Notes: a model not told the origin generated them from the letters alone. A stretch of DNA of 64,000 bases from CAZUDI01 sp964618975 (GCA_964618975.1 CAZUDI010000006.1:16322-80321), one strand, 5' to 3'. Shown: positions 24,664 to 33,787, numbered from the stretch's first letter. Translations and numbers: made by a program.

Positions 24664-24756
24664 TGCAGCCTCACCTCCCCGCAACCCCACCACAGAGCCG
24701 CAACGCTGCGGCAGAAACACCTGCCGCTACCGCCCTGATGCGAGGAAACCCCCACC

Positions 24757-26244
24757 TTGCTGTTTAACTCCTATATCTTCATCTTCGTCTTCCTGCCCAT
24801 GACGCTGTGCCTGTTCTGCGCCTTGGGCACCCGCGGCCATTACCATGCCGCCATCGCCACCCTGGTGGGGGCCTCGCTCTTCTTCTATGCCTGGTGGAAC
24901 CCTATCTACCTGGCGCTGCTGCTGTTCTCCATCCTGTTCAACTTCGGCACCGGCCGTCTCCTGAGTGTCCGCGCCTCGCGCGGCATCCTGGCCGGGGGCA
25001 TCACCATGAACCTCGCACTGCTGGGTTACTTCAAGTACGCCAACTTCTTCGTCGACAACCTCAACGCGCTGACACACACCGGCCTAAAGCTCGCGCCCAT
25101 CATGCTGCCGCTGGCGATCTCGTTTTTCACCTTTCAGCAGATCACCTTTCTGGTGGATTCCTACCGCGGACAGACCCGCGAATACCGCTTTCTGCACTAC
25201 GGCCTGTTCGTGAGCTTCTTTCCCCAGCTGATCGCCGGCCCGATCGTCCACCACAGCGAGATGCTGCCGCAATTCGCCCGGCCGGAGATCTACCGCTTCG
25301 ATGTGCGGCGCATCTCGCTGGGTCTCTCCATCTTCCTGATCGGCCTCTTCAAGAAGGTCATGCTGGCCGATGAGGCGGCCCTGTATGCCACGCCGGTCTT
25401 CAGCGCGGCCCTGCAGGGAGACCCCCTCTCCTTCGGCGAGGCCTGGCTGGGGGCTTTGGCCTATACCTTCCAGATCTACTTCGACTTCTCGGGCTACTCC
25501 GACATGGCCATCGGCCTGGCCCAGATGTTCGGCATCCGGCTGCCGCTGAACTTCTTCTCACCCTACAAGGCTACCAGCATCATCGAATTCTGGCGTCGCT
25601 GGCATATGACCCTCTCGCGCTTCCTGATGAACTACATCTACATCCCCCTGGGCGGCAACCGCAAGGGGAGCACAAGGCGCTATCTCAACCTGCTTGTCAC
25701 CATGCTGCTCGGCGGCCTGTGGCACGGTGCCGGCTGGACCTATATCCTCTGGGGCGCCCTGCACGGCGGGCTGCTGATCATCAACAACCTGTGGCTCTCG
25801 GCCCGGCGCGCCCTGGGTCTCGGGGACGAACGCCACACCTGGTGGGGCAAGGCTGTGGCCTGGACGCTGACCTTCACCGCAATCGTCTACACCATGGTGG
25901 TCTTCCGCTGCGAGTCTGTCGCGGCCCTCGTAAACATGACGCAGGCCCTCTCCGGCGCCACGGGCCTGGCCCTTCCGGCGGGTTTCCTGGAGGGAGAGGG
26001 GCTGCGCGAGATCCGGCTCCTGATCCTGCTGGCGCTCATCACCTGGGGACTGCCCAATGTCCAGCAGCTCTTTGCCGCCTTCGAGCCCGCCCTCGACATC
26101 TACCGCGGGGCGTCTCCGGCCTATCGCCTCCCCTGGCTGAGCTGGCGGCCCACACCGGCCTGGGCCGGCCTTGTCGGTCTCATGGGACTCATCGCAATCC
26201 TTTCCTGCACCCGGGCCAGCGAGTTTCTCTACTTCCAATTCTAG
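24757..26244 (+). CDS. MBOAT-family O-acyltransferase, AlgI-like (copy 1)
   Basis: 495 residues, apparently from TTG 24757 (GAGGAAA about ten bases upstream); the next codon, CTG, is an alternative. About ten membrane helices. MBOAT hallmarks: YFKYANFFVDN, FFPQLIAGPIVHH, QIYFDFSGYSDMAIG, EFWRRWHMTLSRF and the catalytic histidine H323 in LWHGAGWTYILWG, the same place as the His of alginate acetylase AlgI. It carries an acyl (usually acetyl) group across the inner membrane for O-acylation of an extracellular polysaccharide. The SGNH partner is next, seven bases downstream. With a second MBOAT at 28740, the locus appears to add acyl groups at two positions. Confidence 0.93.
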   Translation: MLFNSYIFIFVFLPMTLCLFCALGTRGHYHAAIATLVGASLFFYAWWNPIYLALLLFSILFNFGTGRLLSVRASRGILAGGITMNLALLGYFKYANFFVDNLNALTHTGLKLAPIMLPLAISFFTFQQITFLVDSYRGQTREYRFLHYGLFVSFFPQLIAGPIVHHSEMLPQFARPEIYRFDVRRISLGLSIFLIGLFKKVMLADEAALYATPVFSAALQGDPLSFGEAWLGALAYTFQIYFDFSGYSDMAIGLAQMFGIRLPLNFFSPYKATSIIEFWRRWHMTLSRFLMNYIYIPLGGNRKGSTRRYLNLLVTMLLGGLWHGAGWTYILWGALHGGLLIINNLWLSARRALGLGDERHTWWGKAVAWTLTFTAIVYTMVVFRCESVAALVNMTQALSGATGLALPAGFLEGEGLREIRLLILLALITWGLPNVQQLFAAFEPALDIYRGASPAYRLPWLSWRPTPAWAGLVGLMGLIAILSCTRASEFLYFQF

Positions 26245-26251
26245 GAAAGCC

Positions 26252-27331
26252 ATGCCGGATAAACGCTATCTGACCATCCTCTTGAGCATTATTGCCGCCG
26301 GGCTGATCCTGAACGCCGTGGTCATCGTGCTCGTCGACCCCTATCGGGTCTTCGGCCTGACGGGCTTCAACCGCAAAAACTTCGAGCCCAACACGCGCTA
26401 CCTCAAGGTCGCGTATCTCAAAAAGCACCCGGATGCCTTCGATGCCTTCATCGTGGGCTCCTCGCGCGTGGCCACCTACCCCGTGGCCACCGCCAACGCC
26501 CTGAGCGGCCGGCGCTACTACAACATGACGGCCTCGGGCGGCAACATGGAGGGGGTGATCCAGGAGGTCACCTGGCTGCTCACAGAACTGCACCCCCGCC
26601 AGCTCATCATCGGCCTGGACTATGATGCCATGTTCCTCACAGGCAGCTTCGGCAAGTTCGACCTGCTGCGCCAGGAGCACTATGCCGTCAGTGGCGAGAA
26701 CCCGCTGGCCTTTTATCTGCGCTACCTTACCTTCCAGCCCAACGTGATCCGCCGCACACTCCGCAAGAACCGTCCCGAGGCACCGGTGGTCTACCGTTTC
26801 GACCTCGCCACCGGCCAGGTGGCCTTCCCCTTCCAGGACCGGCTCATCGCCGAGAACCCCGACCGGCACGTCCGTACCAGCTTTGCCGCCCCCGGACACG
26901 CCTGGGGCCGGTTACGTCCGCACAACATCGAGCTTTTCTTCGAGCTTACAGACCGCCTGAAAGCGCACCCGGTGGAGGTGAAATTCGTGATCAACCCCTG
27001 TCACCACCTCACCATGCGCGAATACGACCTCGACGACTACGCCGGCTGGCTGCGCACACTCGTCAGTGCCGGACTGCCGGTGTGGGACTTCTCGGGCTTC
27101 AACAGTATTACCACCGACAACCTCAACTACTACGAGGCCCTGCACTTCAGGGCCTCTACCGGGGAGCTGGTGCTCAAACGCATCTTCGGTGCTCCAGACA
27201 GCACGGGGGTGCCCGCGGATTTCGGCACCCTCCTCACCCCGCAGAACGTGGAGGCGCGCATCGCCGCCCTGAGGCGGGAACGCCAGACCTATCTTACCTC
27301 CCACGCGCACCCGGGGCCACAGGGCGGCTGA
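26252..27331 (+). CDS. Membrane-anchored SGNH-like partner of MBOAT (copy 1)
   Basis: 359 residues from ATG 26252 with AGGAAA. An N-terminal signal anchor (LTILLSIIAAGLILNAVVIVLV) leads into an extracytoplasmic domain. The SGNH-type block is FIVGSSRVATYP, with serines at 70-71, near the start; NYYEALHF near 290 would supply the late Asp/His-type region, but a clear D-x-x-H is not visible (EALHF instead). It is more divergent than the AlgJ-like protein of the second module. It likely receives the acyl group from the MBOAT upstream and moves it to the glycan. Convergent with the GT2 gene at 27553. Confidence 0.75.
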   Translation: MPDKRYLTILLSIIAAGLILNAVVIVLVDPYRVFGLTGFNRKNFEPNTRYLKVAYLKKHPDAFDAFIVGSSRVATYPVATANALSGRRYYNMTASGGNMEGVIQEVTWLLTELHPRQLIIGLDYDAMFLTGSFGKFDLLRQEHYAVSGENPLAFYLRYLTFQPNVIRRTLRKNRPEAPVVYRFDLATGQVAFPFQDRLIAENPDRHVRTSFAAPGHAWGRLRPHNIELFFELTDRLKAHPVEVKFVINPCHHLTMREYDLDDYAGWLRTLVSAGLPVWDFSGFNSITTDNLNYYEALHFRASTGELVLKRIFGAPDSTGVPADFGTLLTPQNVEARIAALRRERQTYLTSHAHPGPQGG

Positions 27332-27372
27332 TCATCCCCGCCGCCGCGGTATGCATCCGGTGAGCACCCACC

Positions 27373-27440
27373 CTCATGGATATGAGCCCCGGGGCCAGCC
27401 CTGCCCCCCTCGACACCTCCGGCAGCGGAAATGACGCCTG
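27373..27440 (+). repeat. Dispersed intergenic repeat, degenerate copy 2
   Basis: CATGGATATGAGCCCCGGGG, then CCAGCCCTGCCCC, then GGCAGCGGAAATGACG. It aligns with the 5' and 3' blocks of the family but has lost the perfect hairpin. It lies between convergent SGNH and GT2 genes; the gap 27332-27552 holds nothing else. Confidence 0.45.
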
Positions 27441-27552
27441 GCGGCTCGGCACAACCCCGATGCCGAAAGGTCATCCGGAAGATGCCGCGCCGCGCCATGT
27501 ATGATCAGGAACATCCGCGGGCGCCGGGGCAGGCCTCCCCCCTCAGGCAGAT

Positions 27553-28443
27553 CTAGCCGGATCGAGTCCCGGGACGCGCCCGGGTGCCCCAGAGCTCGGC
27601 ATACACCTTGAGGCGCAGGGGATTGTGGCGCAGGGACTCAAGGTACAGGCGCCGGGCATCGTCAGGCCGCCCCTGCTGCGCGAGGGCCTGGGCCTGGGCG
27701 CGGTAGACGCTCGCCAGACGCCGGCGGTAGTGCCACCACCCCAAGCGGTAACGGCGCTCGATCTCGCGCTTGTGCGGGCGCAGGATCTCCTCCATGGCCG
27801 CCGGCGGACGCTCGGCCCAGATACGGGAGGTGTTCGCCGCATGCACGCGGTACATCCCCAGCACCTCGGGCACCACCCCCACCTCCGCCTCGCGCGCGAG
27901 CCTCAGAAAAAGGTCATAGTCCTCCCCCTCGGAGGAGAAGCGCTCGTCGAAGAGCCCCACCTTGAAGAGCAGCGCCCGGCGGCACATCGCCATGGAGGGC
28001 GAGATGAAGCACTCCCGGAACTGCTTGAGGTAGACATCCCCCGCATGCAGCGGCAGTCGCTTGAGCGTTGCGGGCCGTCCCTGAGCATCGATGCCGGAGA
28101 GGGGTCCATACACCATGCCGCATCTCGGGTGGGCGTCGAGATAGCCCGCCAGGGTGGCGAGCTTTTCCGGAAAAAACAGGTCGTCCTGGTCGAGGAAGGC
28201 GACATACTCCCCCTTGGCCTGGCGGATGCCGGCATTGCGCGCGGCACAGACCCCCCGGTTCGCCTGGCTGAGATAGACGATCTGCGTGCCGAAGCGCCGG
28301 ATCTCACGCGCGGAGCCGTCCGTGGAGCCGTCGTCCACCACGATGACCTCGCGCTCCTTGAGGGTCTGTTTGAGGGCCGAGGCGATGGCCTGCCCCACGT
28401 AGCGCTCCCCGTTGTACACCGGGATGATCACACTGACCTTCAT
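27553..28443 (-). CDS. GT2 glycosyltransferase (paralogue A)
   Basis: 296 residues from ATG 28443 behind GGGGGAT. The GT-A fold has VSVIIPVYNGERYVGQAI at the N-terminus, VVDDGSTDGS near 40, ARNAGIRQAKGEYVAFLDQDD with the metal-binding D-x-D near 90, and GEDYDLFLRLA near 185. The C-terminal 90 residues are Arg/Tyr-rich helices (RLGWWHYRRRLA) resembling tetratricopeptide-like helices. It is clearly related over its full length to the GT2 at 31977-32849 (same tail RLGW.HYRRR and DEWD-like organisation), so the two are duplicates. It likely adds a sugar to the glycan decorated by the neighbouring MBOAT systems. Confidence 0.92.
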   Translation of the reverse strand: MKVSVIIPVYNGERYVGQAIASALKQTLKEREVIVVDDGSTDGSAREIRRFGTQIVYLSQANRGVCAARNAGIRQAKGEYVAFLDQDDLFFPEKLATLAGYLDAHPRCGMVYGPLSGIDAQGRPATLKRLPLHAGDVYLKQFRECFISPSMAMCRRALLFKVGLFDERFSSEGEDYDLFLRLAREAEVGVVPEVLGMYRVHAANTSRIWAERPPAAMEEILRPHKREIERRYRLGWWHYRRRLASVYRAQAQALAQQGRPDDARRLYLESLRHNPLRLKVYAELWGTRARPGTRSG

Positions 28444-28470
28444 CACAAATCCCCCAGGGTTTCTCCTGGT

Positions 28471-28497
28471 TGTATAGAAGACACTTGCACATGTCAA
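28471..28497 (-). promoter_or_regulatory. Possible promoter of GT2 paralogue A
   Basis: Minus strand: TTGACA (complement of 28492-28497), 15-base spacer, TATACA (complement of 28471-28476). The spacer is short. The flanking ACTTTGACA block also occurs upstream of the GT2 paralogue at 31977. Confidence 0.45.
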
Positions 28498-28550
28498 AGT
28501 GCAAGTGCTATGGGTTTGGGCATTGCAGCAGGGGGCGCCCCGCATAGGCC

Positions 28551-28632
28551 TCGTGGGAAACCCGGGGCAAGCCCCGGATCCGCAGTGACGCCGCAAGTAG
28601 TAAGGGAATTCGTGCAAAGGTAAAATTCCGGG
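28551..28632 (+). repeat. Dispersed intergenic repeat, subtype B, copy 3
   Basis: AACCCGGGGCAAGCCCCGG, then TGACGCCGCAAGTAGTAAGG, then GAATTCG. It shares the TGACGCCGCAAG-AGTAAGGGAAT block with the copy at 54526. It lies in the divergent gap between the GT2 and the second MBOAT. Confidence 0.6.
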
Positions 28633-28739
28633 TGGGGATATGGGATGGAACGATCTGAACGCTGAGACCGGGGAGACCTGCATGCCTGGTCCACCGCCGT
28701 CCAACCCGATGGCGCCCCCTGAAGGCTGAGCCGCCGGGC

Positions 28740-30170
28740 ATGGTCTTCAGCTCGACCATCTTCCTCTTTTGCTTCCTGCCGCTTGTCCTGGCGGGCACCC
28801 TGCTGGCGCACCGGCGCTCCCGCAACCTGGTGCTCCTTGTGGGCAGTCTGATCTTCTATGCCTGGGGCGAACACGCCCTGGTGCTGCTCATGCTGGCCTC
28901 CATTACCGGCAACTACCTCTTCGGCCTGGCCCTGACCCGGCCCGGCCGCCGGGCCAGGGCCGCCCTCATCGGGGCCGTGGCCTTCAACCTGGGCCTGCTG
29001 GGGTTCTTCAAGTACGCCAACTTCTTTGTCGACAACCTCAATGTGCTCCTGGGCCTCACGGGCCTTCCCGCGCTGCACCTGGACCCGGTGCACCTGCCCA
29101 TCGGCATCTCCTTCTTCACCTTCCAGGCGCTCTCCTACGTCATCGACGTCTCCCGCGGGCAGAGCCCGCCCCAGAAGAACCCCCTCGACCTCGCCCTGTT
29201 CATCGCGCTCTTCCCCCAGCTGATCGCCGGACCCATCATCCGCTACAACAGCATCGCCCCCCAGCTCCATCAGAGGCTCATGCACCTCGAGGGCTTCGCC
29301 GCCGGTGCCCGGCGCTTCATCCTCGGCCTGGCCAAGAAGGTGCTCATCGCCAACACCATGGCCGGCGTGTGTGACGCGATCTTTGCCATCCCGGGAGGCG
29401 AGCTCAGCGCCGGGATCGCCTGGCTGGGCATCCTGGCCTATACCCTGCAGATCTATTTCGACTTCTCGGGCTACTCGGACATGGCCATCGGCCTGGGGTG
29501 CATGCTGGGCTTCGACTTTCCGGAGAACTTCAACTACCCCTATGTCGCGCGCTCCATCCGCGAGTTCTGGCGTCGCTGGCACATCTCCCTGTCCACGTGG
29601 TTCCGCGACTACCTCTACATCCCCCTGGGAGGCAACCGGGTGGGACCTGTGCGGGTCTACCTCAACCTCCTGACGGTCTTTTTCCTGGTGGGGCTGTGGC
29701 ACGGGGCCAGCTGGACCTTCGTCGTCTGGGGCCTGTGGCACGGACTGTTCATCGTCCTGGAGCGCCGCGGCCTCGGGAAACTGTTGCAGAGACTCTGGTC
29801 CCCCCTGCAGCACGCCTACACCCTCGTCCTGGTGATGACCGGCTGGGTCTTCTTCCGCGCCGAGACCTTCGCCTATGCCTTCGACTATCTCAAGGCCATG
29901 TACGGCCTCGGACAGGGCCGGGGGGAGGCATACAGCCTGGCATCCTTTCTGGACAATAAGGTCCTGCTCCTGGGGGCCATCGGGATCATCTTCGCCGCGC
30001 CGGTCTTCGAGCGTCTTCGGGCGGGTCTGCGGACAGGGGGGGCACGTTCGCGGACCCTGGCTCAAGCCACCCCCGTCCTCGTCCTGGGCTTCTACGGGGT
30101 CGTCTACCTGCTGGCGATCATGTCCCTGGCCGGCGGCACCTACAACCCCTTCATCTATTTCAGGTTCTAG
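28740..30170 (+). CDS. MBOAT-family O-acyltransferase, AlgI-like (copy 2)
   Basis: 476 residues from ATG 28740 (weak ribosome site). The same architecture as copy 1: FFKYANFFVDNLNVL, LFPQLIAGPIIRY, QIYFDFSGYSDMAIG, EFWRRWHISLSTWFRDYLYI, and catalytic H321 in LWHGASWTFVVWG. The RDYLYIPLGGNR form is closer to canonical AlgI/PatA than copy 1. It transports acetyl groups to the periplasmic face for polysaccharide O-acetylation. It is followed three bases later by an AlgJ/AlgX-like SGNH protein, its probable partner. The two MBOATs are well diverged, so the duplication is old or they were acquired separately. Confidence 0.95.
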   Translation: MVFSSTIFLFCFLPLVLAGTLLAHRRSRNLVLLVGSLIFYAWGEHALVLLMLASITGNYLFGLALTRPGRRARAALIGAVAFNLGLLGFFKYANFFVDNLNVLLGLTGLPALHLDPVHLPIGISFFTFQALSYVIDVSRGQSPPQKNPLDLALFIALFPQLIAGPIIRYNSIAPQLHQRLMHLEGFAAGARRFILGLAKKVLIANTMAGVCDAIFAIPGGELSAGIAWLGILAYTLQIYFDFSGYSDMAIGLGCMLGFDFPENFNYPYVARSIREFWRRWHISLSTWFRDYLYIPLGGNRVGPVRVYLNLLTVFFLVGLWHGASWTFVVWGLWHGLFIVLERRGLGKLLQRLWSPLQHAYTLVLVMTGWVFFRAETFAYAFDYLKAMYGLGQGRGEAYSLASFLDNKVLLLGAIGIIFAAPVFERLRAGLRTGGARSRTLAQATPVLVLGFYGVVYLLAIMSLAGGTYNPFIYFRF

Positions 30171-30173
30171 GCC

Positions 30174-31973
30174 ATGCTAACTACCCGAAGCGACCAACTC
30201 GAACCCGACACCCCGCGCCGCCTGTCACGCCTGGCATCCCTGGCCACGACCCTCCTGAGCCTGGCGGCGTTCCTCTATCTTCTGTACGCCCTGCAATTCT
30301 TCGGCCTGTACCGCTCCACCGAGCTGGAGCTGATCCTGCACACCTCCCAGGACGACGTGCTCGAAGTCACCTACAAAACGGCGCCCAATCCCGTTCCGGA
30401 GCCTTTCACCCGCACCTGTACGGTGAAGGGTTCCGCGCTGTATCAGAAGGTGCGCCTGTCCCTACCGCGCTCACCGATCACCGATCTGGGCATCTCGCCC
30501 GCAGGCAAGGCGGGCCGTCTCCTCATCCGCGAGCTGAGGGTGCGCAGCCTCACCGGCTCCCACCGCTACCGCGGCCGGGCGCTCGCGCAGGCCCTGACCC
30601 CCGATAAACACATCACGGAATACCGCCTCTTGGACGGGGAGCTGTCTGTGGACACCCCCGGCCGTGCAGGTACGCTCAAGGGCACAGAGTCTCTCCTGCT
30701 GCGAATCGAGGACCTGCGCGAGTCCCGACCCTTACGCCTGATCATCCCCGGCCTGGCCACCCTCGGGGCGCTCCTGATCGTGCTTGGCCGCATCTTCATG
30801 CCCCTGCTCCGTATCAGACCTCCCGTGGTATCCGATATGGTCCTGGCTCTCGGGTTCGTGACCGCCCTGGCGCTGCCCGGTGTCCTTCTGCTCCTGCAGG
30901 TTCCCGAGGAAGAGGCGGGCGGGGAAAACCGCATCCTGGCCCAGATGCCTGTCTGCGAGCCAGGCCGCATCTTCACCTTCAGCTCCGACTTCGAACGCTT
31001 CTTCGGCGACCGCTTCGGCCTGCGCCGGGTGCTGATCCGGCTCAACAACCGCTTCGAAATGCACATCTTGCGGATCTCCCCGCTCGGCGAAAAGGTCATG
31101 GTCGGGAAAAACCGCTGGCTGTTCTACTCCTACAGGGAGGTGCTGAGCGATATCGCCTGCACCCGGCCCCTGTCGGCAGATGACCTCGAGCAGCTGCGCC
31201 TAAGCCTCGAGGCGGTTCGGGACAGCCTGCTCAAGAAGGGCGCGCGCTTCTACGTGCTCATCGCCCCCAACAAGCATTCCATCTATCCTGAGCACCTGCC
31301 GCCCCGGGCTCGACGTGTGGGTGACTTTTCGCGCCTGGACCAGCTTGAGAGCCACCTCCGCAGACACTCGGACCTCGTCCTCATCGACGTGCGGGAGACC
31401 TTCATGGAGGCCAAACAACAGGGCCAGACGCCCCTCTACCACCGCACCGACACCCACTGGAACGACTACGGGGCCTTCCTGGCACAGGACCGGCTCATGG
31501 CCGCTATCAGATATGACTTCCCGCAGATTGATCCCTTACACCTGGAGAACTTCACCTTCGAACGCGTCCGGGAGCCCGGGGGCGACCTGGCAGAAGTCCT
31601 GGCCCTCGCAGACGAGCTGGACGAAGAGGTTGTCCACCTGGTCCCCAAGCAGGCCTCCTTGTCTCGCGAGGCCCCCCTGGAAGACCGCCCGGGTTACACG
31701 CGCCACCCGCAGTTTCCACCCCTGGTCTGCGAGCACGACGCCGAGGGCCTGCCGCGGGCCCTGATTTTGAGGGACTCCTTCGGCAACGCCCTGATCCCCT
31801 ACCTCTCCGAGTACTTCTCGCGATCGGTCTTCGTGTGGTCGCCGTTTCTCACGCCCGAGATCATCGCTGGCGAGAAACCCGACCTGGTGATCCTGGAGCT
31901 CGTGGAGCGCAACCTGGAGGAACTCCTGGACGGGGACATCATCACCGCGCTGTTCGTCTCCACCACGCGGTGA
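30174..31973 (+). CDS. AlgJ/AlgX-like SGNH acetyltransferase (copy 2)
   Basis: 599 residues from ATG 30174. An N-terminal membrane helix (about 23-45) and another hydrophobic pair (about 185-250) flank a periplasmic beta-rich segment of about 140 residues. The AlgX/AlgJ-type SGNH domain follows: KNRWLFYSYREVL near 310, the D426-T-H428-W-N motif in RTDTHWNDYGAF, and the nucleophile S535 in LRDSFGN. All three catalytic residues are present. AlgJ-like proteins O-acetylate polysaccharide with acetyl passed by the MBOAT. The extra N-terminal periplasmic domain makes it longer than AlgJ (about 390). It ends three bases before the convergent GT2 gene. Confidence 0.9.
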   Translation: MLTTRSDQLEPDTPRRLSRLASLATTLLSLAAFLYLLYALQFFGLYRSTELELILHTSQDDVLEVTYKTAPNPVPEPFTRTCTVKGSALYQKVRLSLPRSPITDLGISPAGKAGRLLIRELRVRSLTGSHRYRGRALAQALTPDKHITEYRLLDGELSVDTPGRAGTLKGTESLLLRIEDLRESRPLRLIIPGLATLGALLIVLGRIFMPLLRIRPPVVSDMVLALGFVTALALPGVLLLLQVPEEEAGGENRILAQMPVCEPGRIFTFSSDFERFFGDRFGLRRVLIRLNNRFEMHILRISPLGEKVMVGKNRWLFYSYREVLSDIACTRPLSADDLEQLRLSLEAVRDSLLKKGARFYVLIAPNKHSIYPEHLPPRARRVGDFSRLDQLESHLRRHSDLVLIDVRETFMEAKQQGQTPLYHRTDTHWNDYGAFLAQDRLMAAIRYDFPQIDPLHLENFTFERVREPGGDLAEVLALADELDEEVVHLVPKQASLSREAPLEDRPGYTRHPQFPPLVCEHDAEGLPRALILRDSFGNALIPYLSEYFSRSVFVWSPFLTPEIIAGEKPDLVILELVERNLEELLDGDIITALFVSTTR

Positions 31974-31976
31974 TCC

Positions 31977-32849
31977 TCAGCGCCGGTGGGCTGCGAACAT
32001 CTCCCTGAGCACATCCAGCCGTGAGGGGTCGCACCTGAACGCGGTGCGATACAGGCGGCGGGCCTCCGTTACACGGCCCGTCACCCGGCAGACGCGCGCC
32101 TGCTCGCGGTAAATCTTGGCCATGCGCCGCCGGTAATGCAGCCAGCCCAGGCGGTAGTGTCCGAGGAGGTAATCCTTGTACTGATTGAGGAGCTCCTCGG
32201 CGATAAAGGGGGCGATCTCCTGGACCTTCTTGGAGGTGTTGTCCGCGTGCAGGCGGTACTGGCCCAGCTCCTCGTCCACCATGCCCACCGGGGCGTGCAT
32301 GGCCAGCCGCAGCACGAGGTCGTAGTCCTCGCCCCGGGAGGAATAGCGCTCCTGGAAAAGCCCCACCTCAAGCAGGGTCTCCCGACGGCACATTATCATG
32401 GAGGGCGCAATGTAACTGCGCATGAAGACCCTGACGAAGATGTCGCCCGACCAGGTGGGCACCTTTTTTTCGGGATAGACCCCGCCATGCTCGTCGATGC
32501 GCCCCAGGCTCGAGTAGACCATGCCGCACTCGGGGTGTGCATCCAGATAGCCCGCCAGCCTCTCCAGCTTATTCGCCCGACAGAGGTCGTCCTGGTCCAG
32601 GAAGGCGATGTATTCGCCCCGGGCATGCATGACCCCGGCGTTGCGCGCCGCCGAGACCCCCCGGTTGGCCTGCGGGATATAGACGATCTCACGCTCGAAG
32701 GCCAGGATCTCGCACTCCGAATCGTCGCCGGAGCCGTCGTTGACCACGATCACCTCACAGTCCTCGAGAGTCTGGTCGAGGGCCGAGGCGATCGTCTGGG
32801 CGATGAAGCGCTGGCCGTTGTAGACGGGGATCACGATGCTGGCCTTCAT
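31977..32849 (-). CDS. GT2 glycosyltransferase (paralogue B)
   Basis: 290 residues from ATG 32849 behind GGGAGGG. ASIVIPVYNGQRFIAQTI, VVNDGSGDDSE, ARNAGVMHARGEYIAFLDQDD and GEDYDLVLRLA align in order with paralogue A at 27553, and the basic C-terminal tail (RLGWLHYRRRMAKIYREQA) is also shared. The upstream DNA shares an ACTTTGACA motif too. It occupies the same place relative to its MBOAT/SGNH pair as paralogue A does to its own. Predicted cytoplasmic sugar transferase for envelope glycan; sugar unknown. Confidence 0.92.
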   Translation of the reverse strand: MKASIVIPVYNGQRFIAQTIASALDQTLEDCEVIVVNDGSGDDSECEILAFEREIVYIPQANRGVSAARNAGVMHARGEYIAFLDQDDLCRANKLERLAGYLDAHPECGMVYSSLGRIDEHGGVYPEKKVPTWSGDIFVRVFMRSYIAPSMIMCRRETLLEVGLFQERYSSRGEDYDLVLRLAMHAPVGMVDEELGQYRLHADNTSKKVQEIAPFIAEELLNQYKDYLLGHYRLGWLHYRRRMAKIYREQARVCRVTGRVTEARRLYRTAFRCDPSRLDVLREMFAAHRR

Positions 32850-32881
32850 GGGCCTGTCCCTCCCTTGCCTGGTATCCCCCC

Positions 32882-32910
32882 ATCATGGGCAAAAGCCTTG
32901 CCCTTGTCAA
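32882..32910 (-). promoter_or_regulatory. Possible promoter of GT2 paralogue B
   Basis: Minus strand: TTGACA (complement of 32905-32910), 17-base spacer, CATGAT (complement of 32882-32887), some 30 bases before the ATG at 32849. Confidence 0.5.
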
Positions 32911-32928
32911 AGTCTAAGTGGTAAAAGC

Positions 32929-33016
32929 GATCATGGGGATGAATCCCAGGGCAAGCCTTTACCCCTGCTTGCCGCTTCATGCAGCGGGGAATTCGCCCCG
33001 CAGGCCATTAAACCCC
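32929..33016 (+). repeat. Dispersed intergenic repeat, subtype A, copy 4
   Basis: ATCATGGGGATGAATCCC, AGGGCAAGCC, ACCCCTGCTTGCCGC, then GCAGCGGGGAATTCG, then CCCCGCAGGCCATTAAACCC. One of the two most complete copies (with 37589). It lies in the divergent gap between GT2 paralogue B and the hexapeptide acyltransferase. Confidence 0.75.
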
Positions 33017-33034
33017 TGAGCTAGGAGGGATGCC

Positions 33035-33619
33035 ATGGAACTTTCCGGACCCTTGCAGTGGCTCTATCTGAAGCTGCGGCTGGCACACCTGGGAAAGAAC
33101 TGCGAACTCATGCGCAACATCCGCGTCAAACACCCCCGCCACATCTGGGTGGGCGACCAGGTCCTCATCGGCCAGCAAGCCTTCCTCTACGCCCACCCCA
33201 GGGACAAATCCACGACGGAGCCCATCATCCGTATCGGCGACCGCTCGGTGGTCAACGAACGCGTGGCCATCAGCGCCCAGGCCGGCATCGTCATCGAGGA
33301 ACGCGTGGGGCTCTCCCCCTACGTCATGATCCAGGATCACACCCACGGCTACACCGACATCAACCTGCCCATCCTGGACCACCCCGTAGACAAGATCCAG
33401 CCCATCCGCATCGGGGCCGAGTCCTGGCTGGGGGTCTACGCCGCCGTGCTCCCGGGCGGCAGCGTGGGCCGGCACTGCGTCATCGGCATGCACGCCGTGG
33501 TCAACACCCCCATCCCCGACTACTGCGTGGCCGTGGGCTCACCGGCGCACATCGTCAAACACTACGACTTCGAGCAGCAGGCCTGGGTCAAGGGGCCGCC
33601 ACCAGACAGCCGGAAGTAA
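33035..33619 (+). CDS. Left-handed beta-helix (hexapeptide) acyltransferase
   Basis: 194 residues from ATG 33035 behind AGGAGGG. Imperfect hexapeptide repeats (IRIGDRSVVNERVAI, IVIEERVGLSPYVMI, IRIGAESWLGVYAAV, GSVGRHCVIGMHAVV) build the left-handed beta-helix. QDHTHGYTD carries the catalytic His, and the C-terminal VAVGSPAHIVKHYDFEQQAW is typical of sugar O-acetyltransferases of the WcaF/LacA/NodL group. Very like the two enzymes at 44478 and 45041, which share the (P/A)x(H/R)xVxxYD tail. It transfers acetyl (or other acyl) from acetyl-CoA to a sugar in the cytoplasm, complementing the MBOAT systems that work outside. Confidence 0.9.
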   Translation: MELSGPLQWLYLKLRLAHLGKNCELMRNIRVKHPRHIWVGDQVLIGQQAFLYAHPRDKSTTEPIIRIGDRSVVNERVAISAQAGIVIEERVGLSPYVMIQDHTHGYTDINLPILDHPVDKIQPIRIGAESWLGVYAAVLPGGSVGRHCVIGMHAVVNTPIPDYCVAVGSPAHIVKHYDFEQQAWVKGPPPDSRK

Positions 33620-33758
33620 TCCTGTCGGACGCGTCGTGACGCCGCCGTCGGCGGGAGGGTACAACCTCAAGGTGCCCGACCTTCGAGAGAGGGCCTTTGG
33701 CGAATGACCGATGAAGGATTGTGCATCATGGCTTGCAGATACGTCCGCTCTTCACGAT

Positions 33759-33787
33759 TTGACAATCTCTCGGCCACCCTCTATTAA
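33759..33787 (+). promoter_or_regulatory. Sigma-70 promoter of the hybrid kinase
   Basis: TTGACA (33759-33764), 17-base spacer, TATTAA (33782-33787). The predicted start is ~33794, some 93 bases before the ATG at 33887. Confidence 0.75.

Noticed and set aside
28494..30065. Long minus-strand frame opposite the second MBOAT
   Set aside because: Complement of a hydrophobic gene in a GC-rich genome; overlaps the real gene almost entirely and has no ribosome site.
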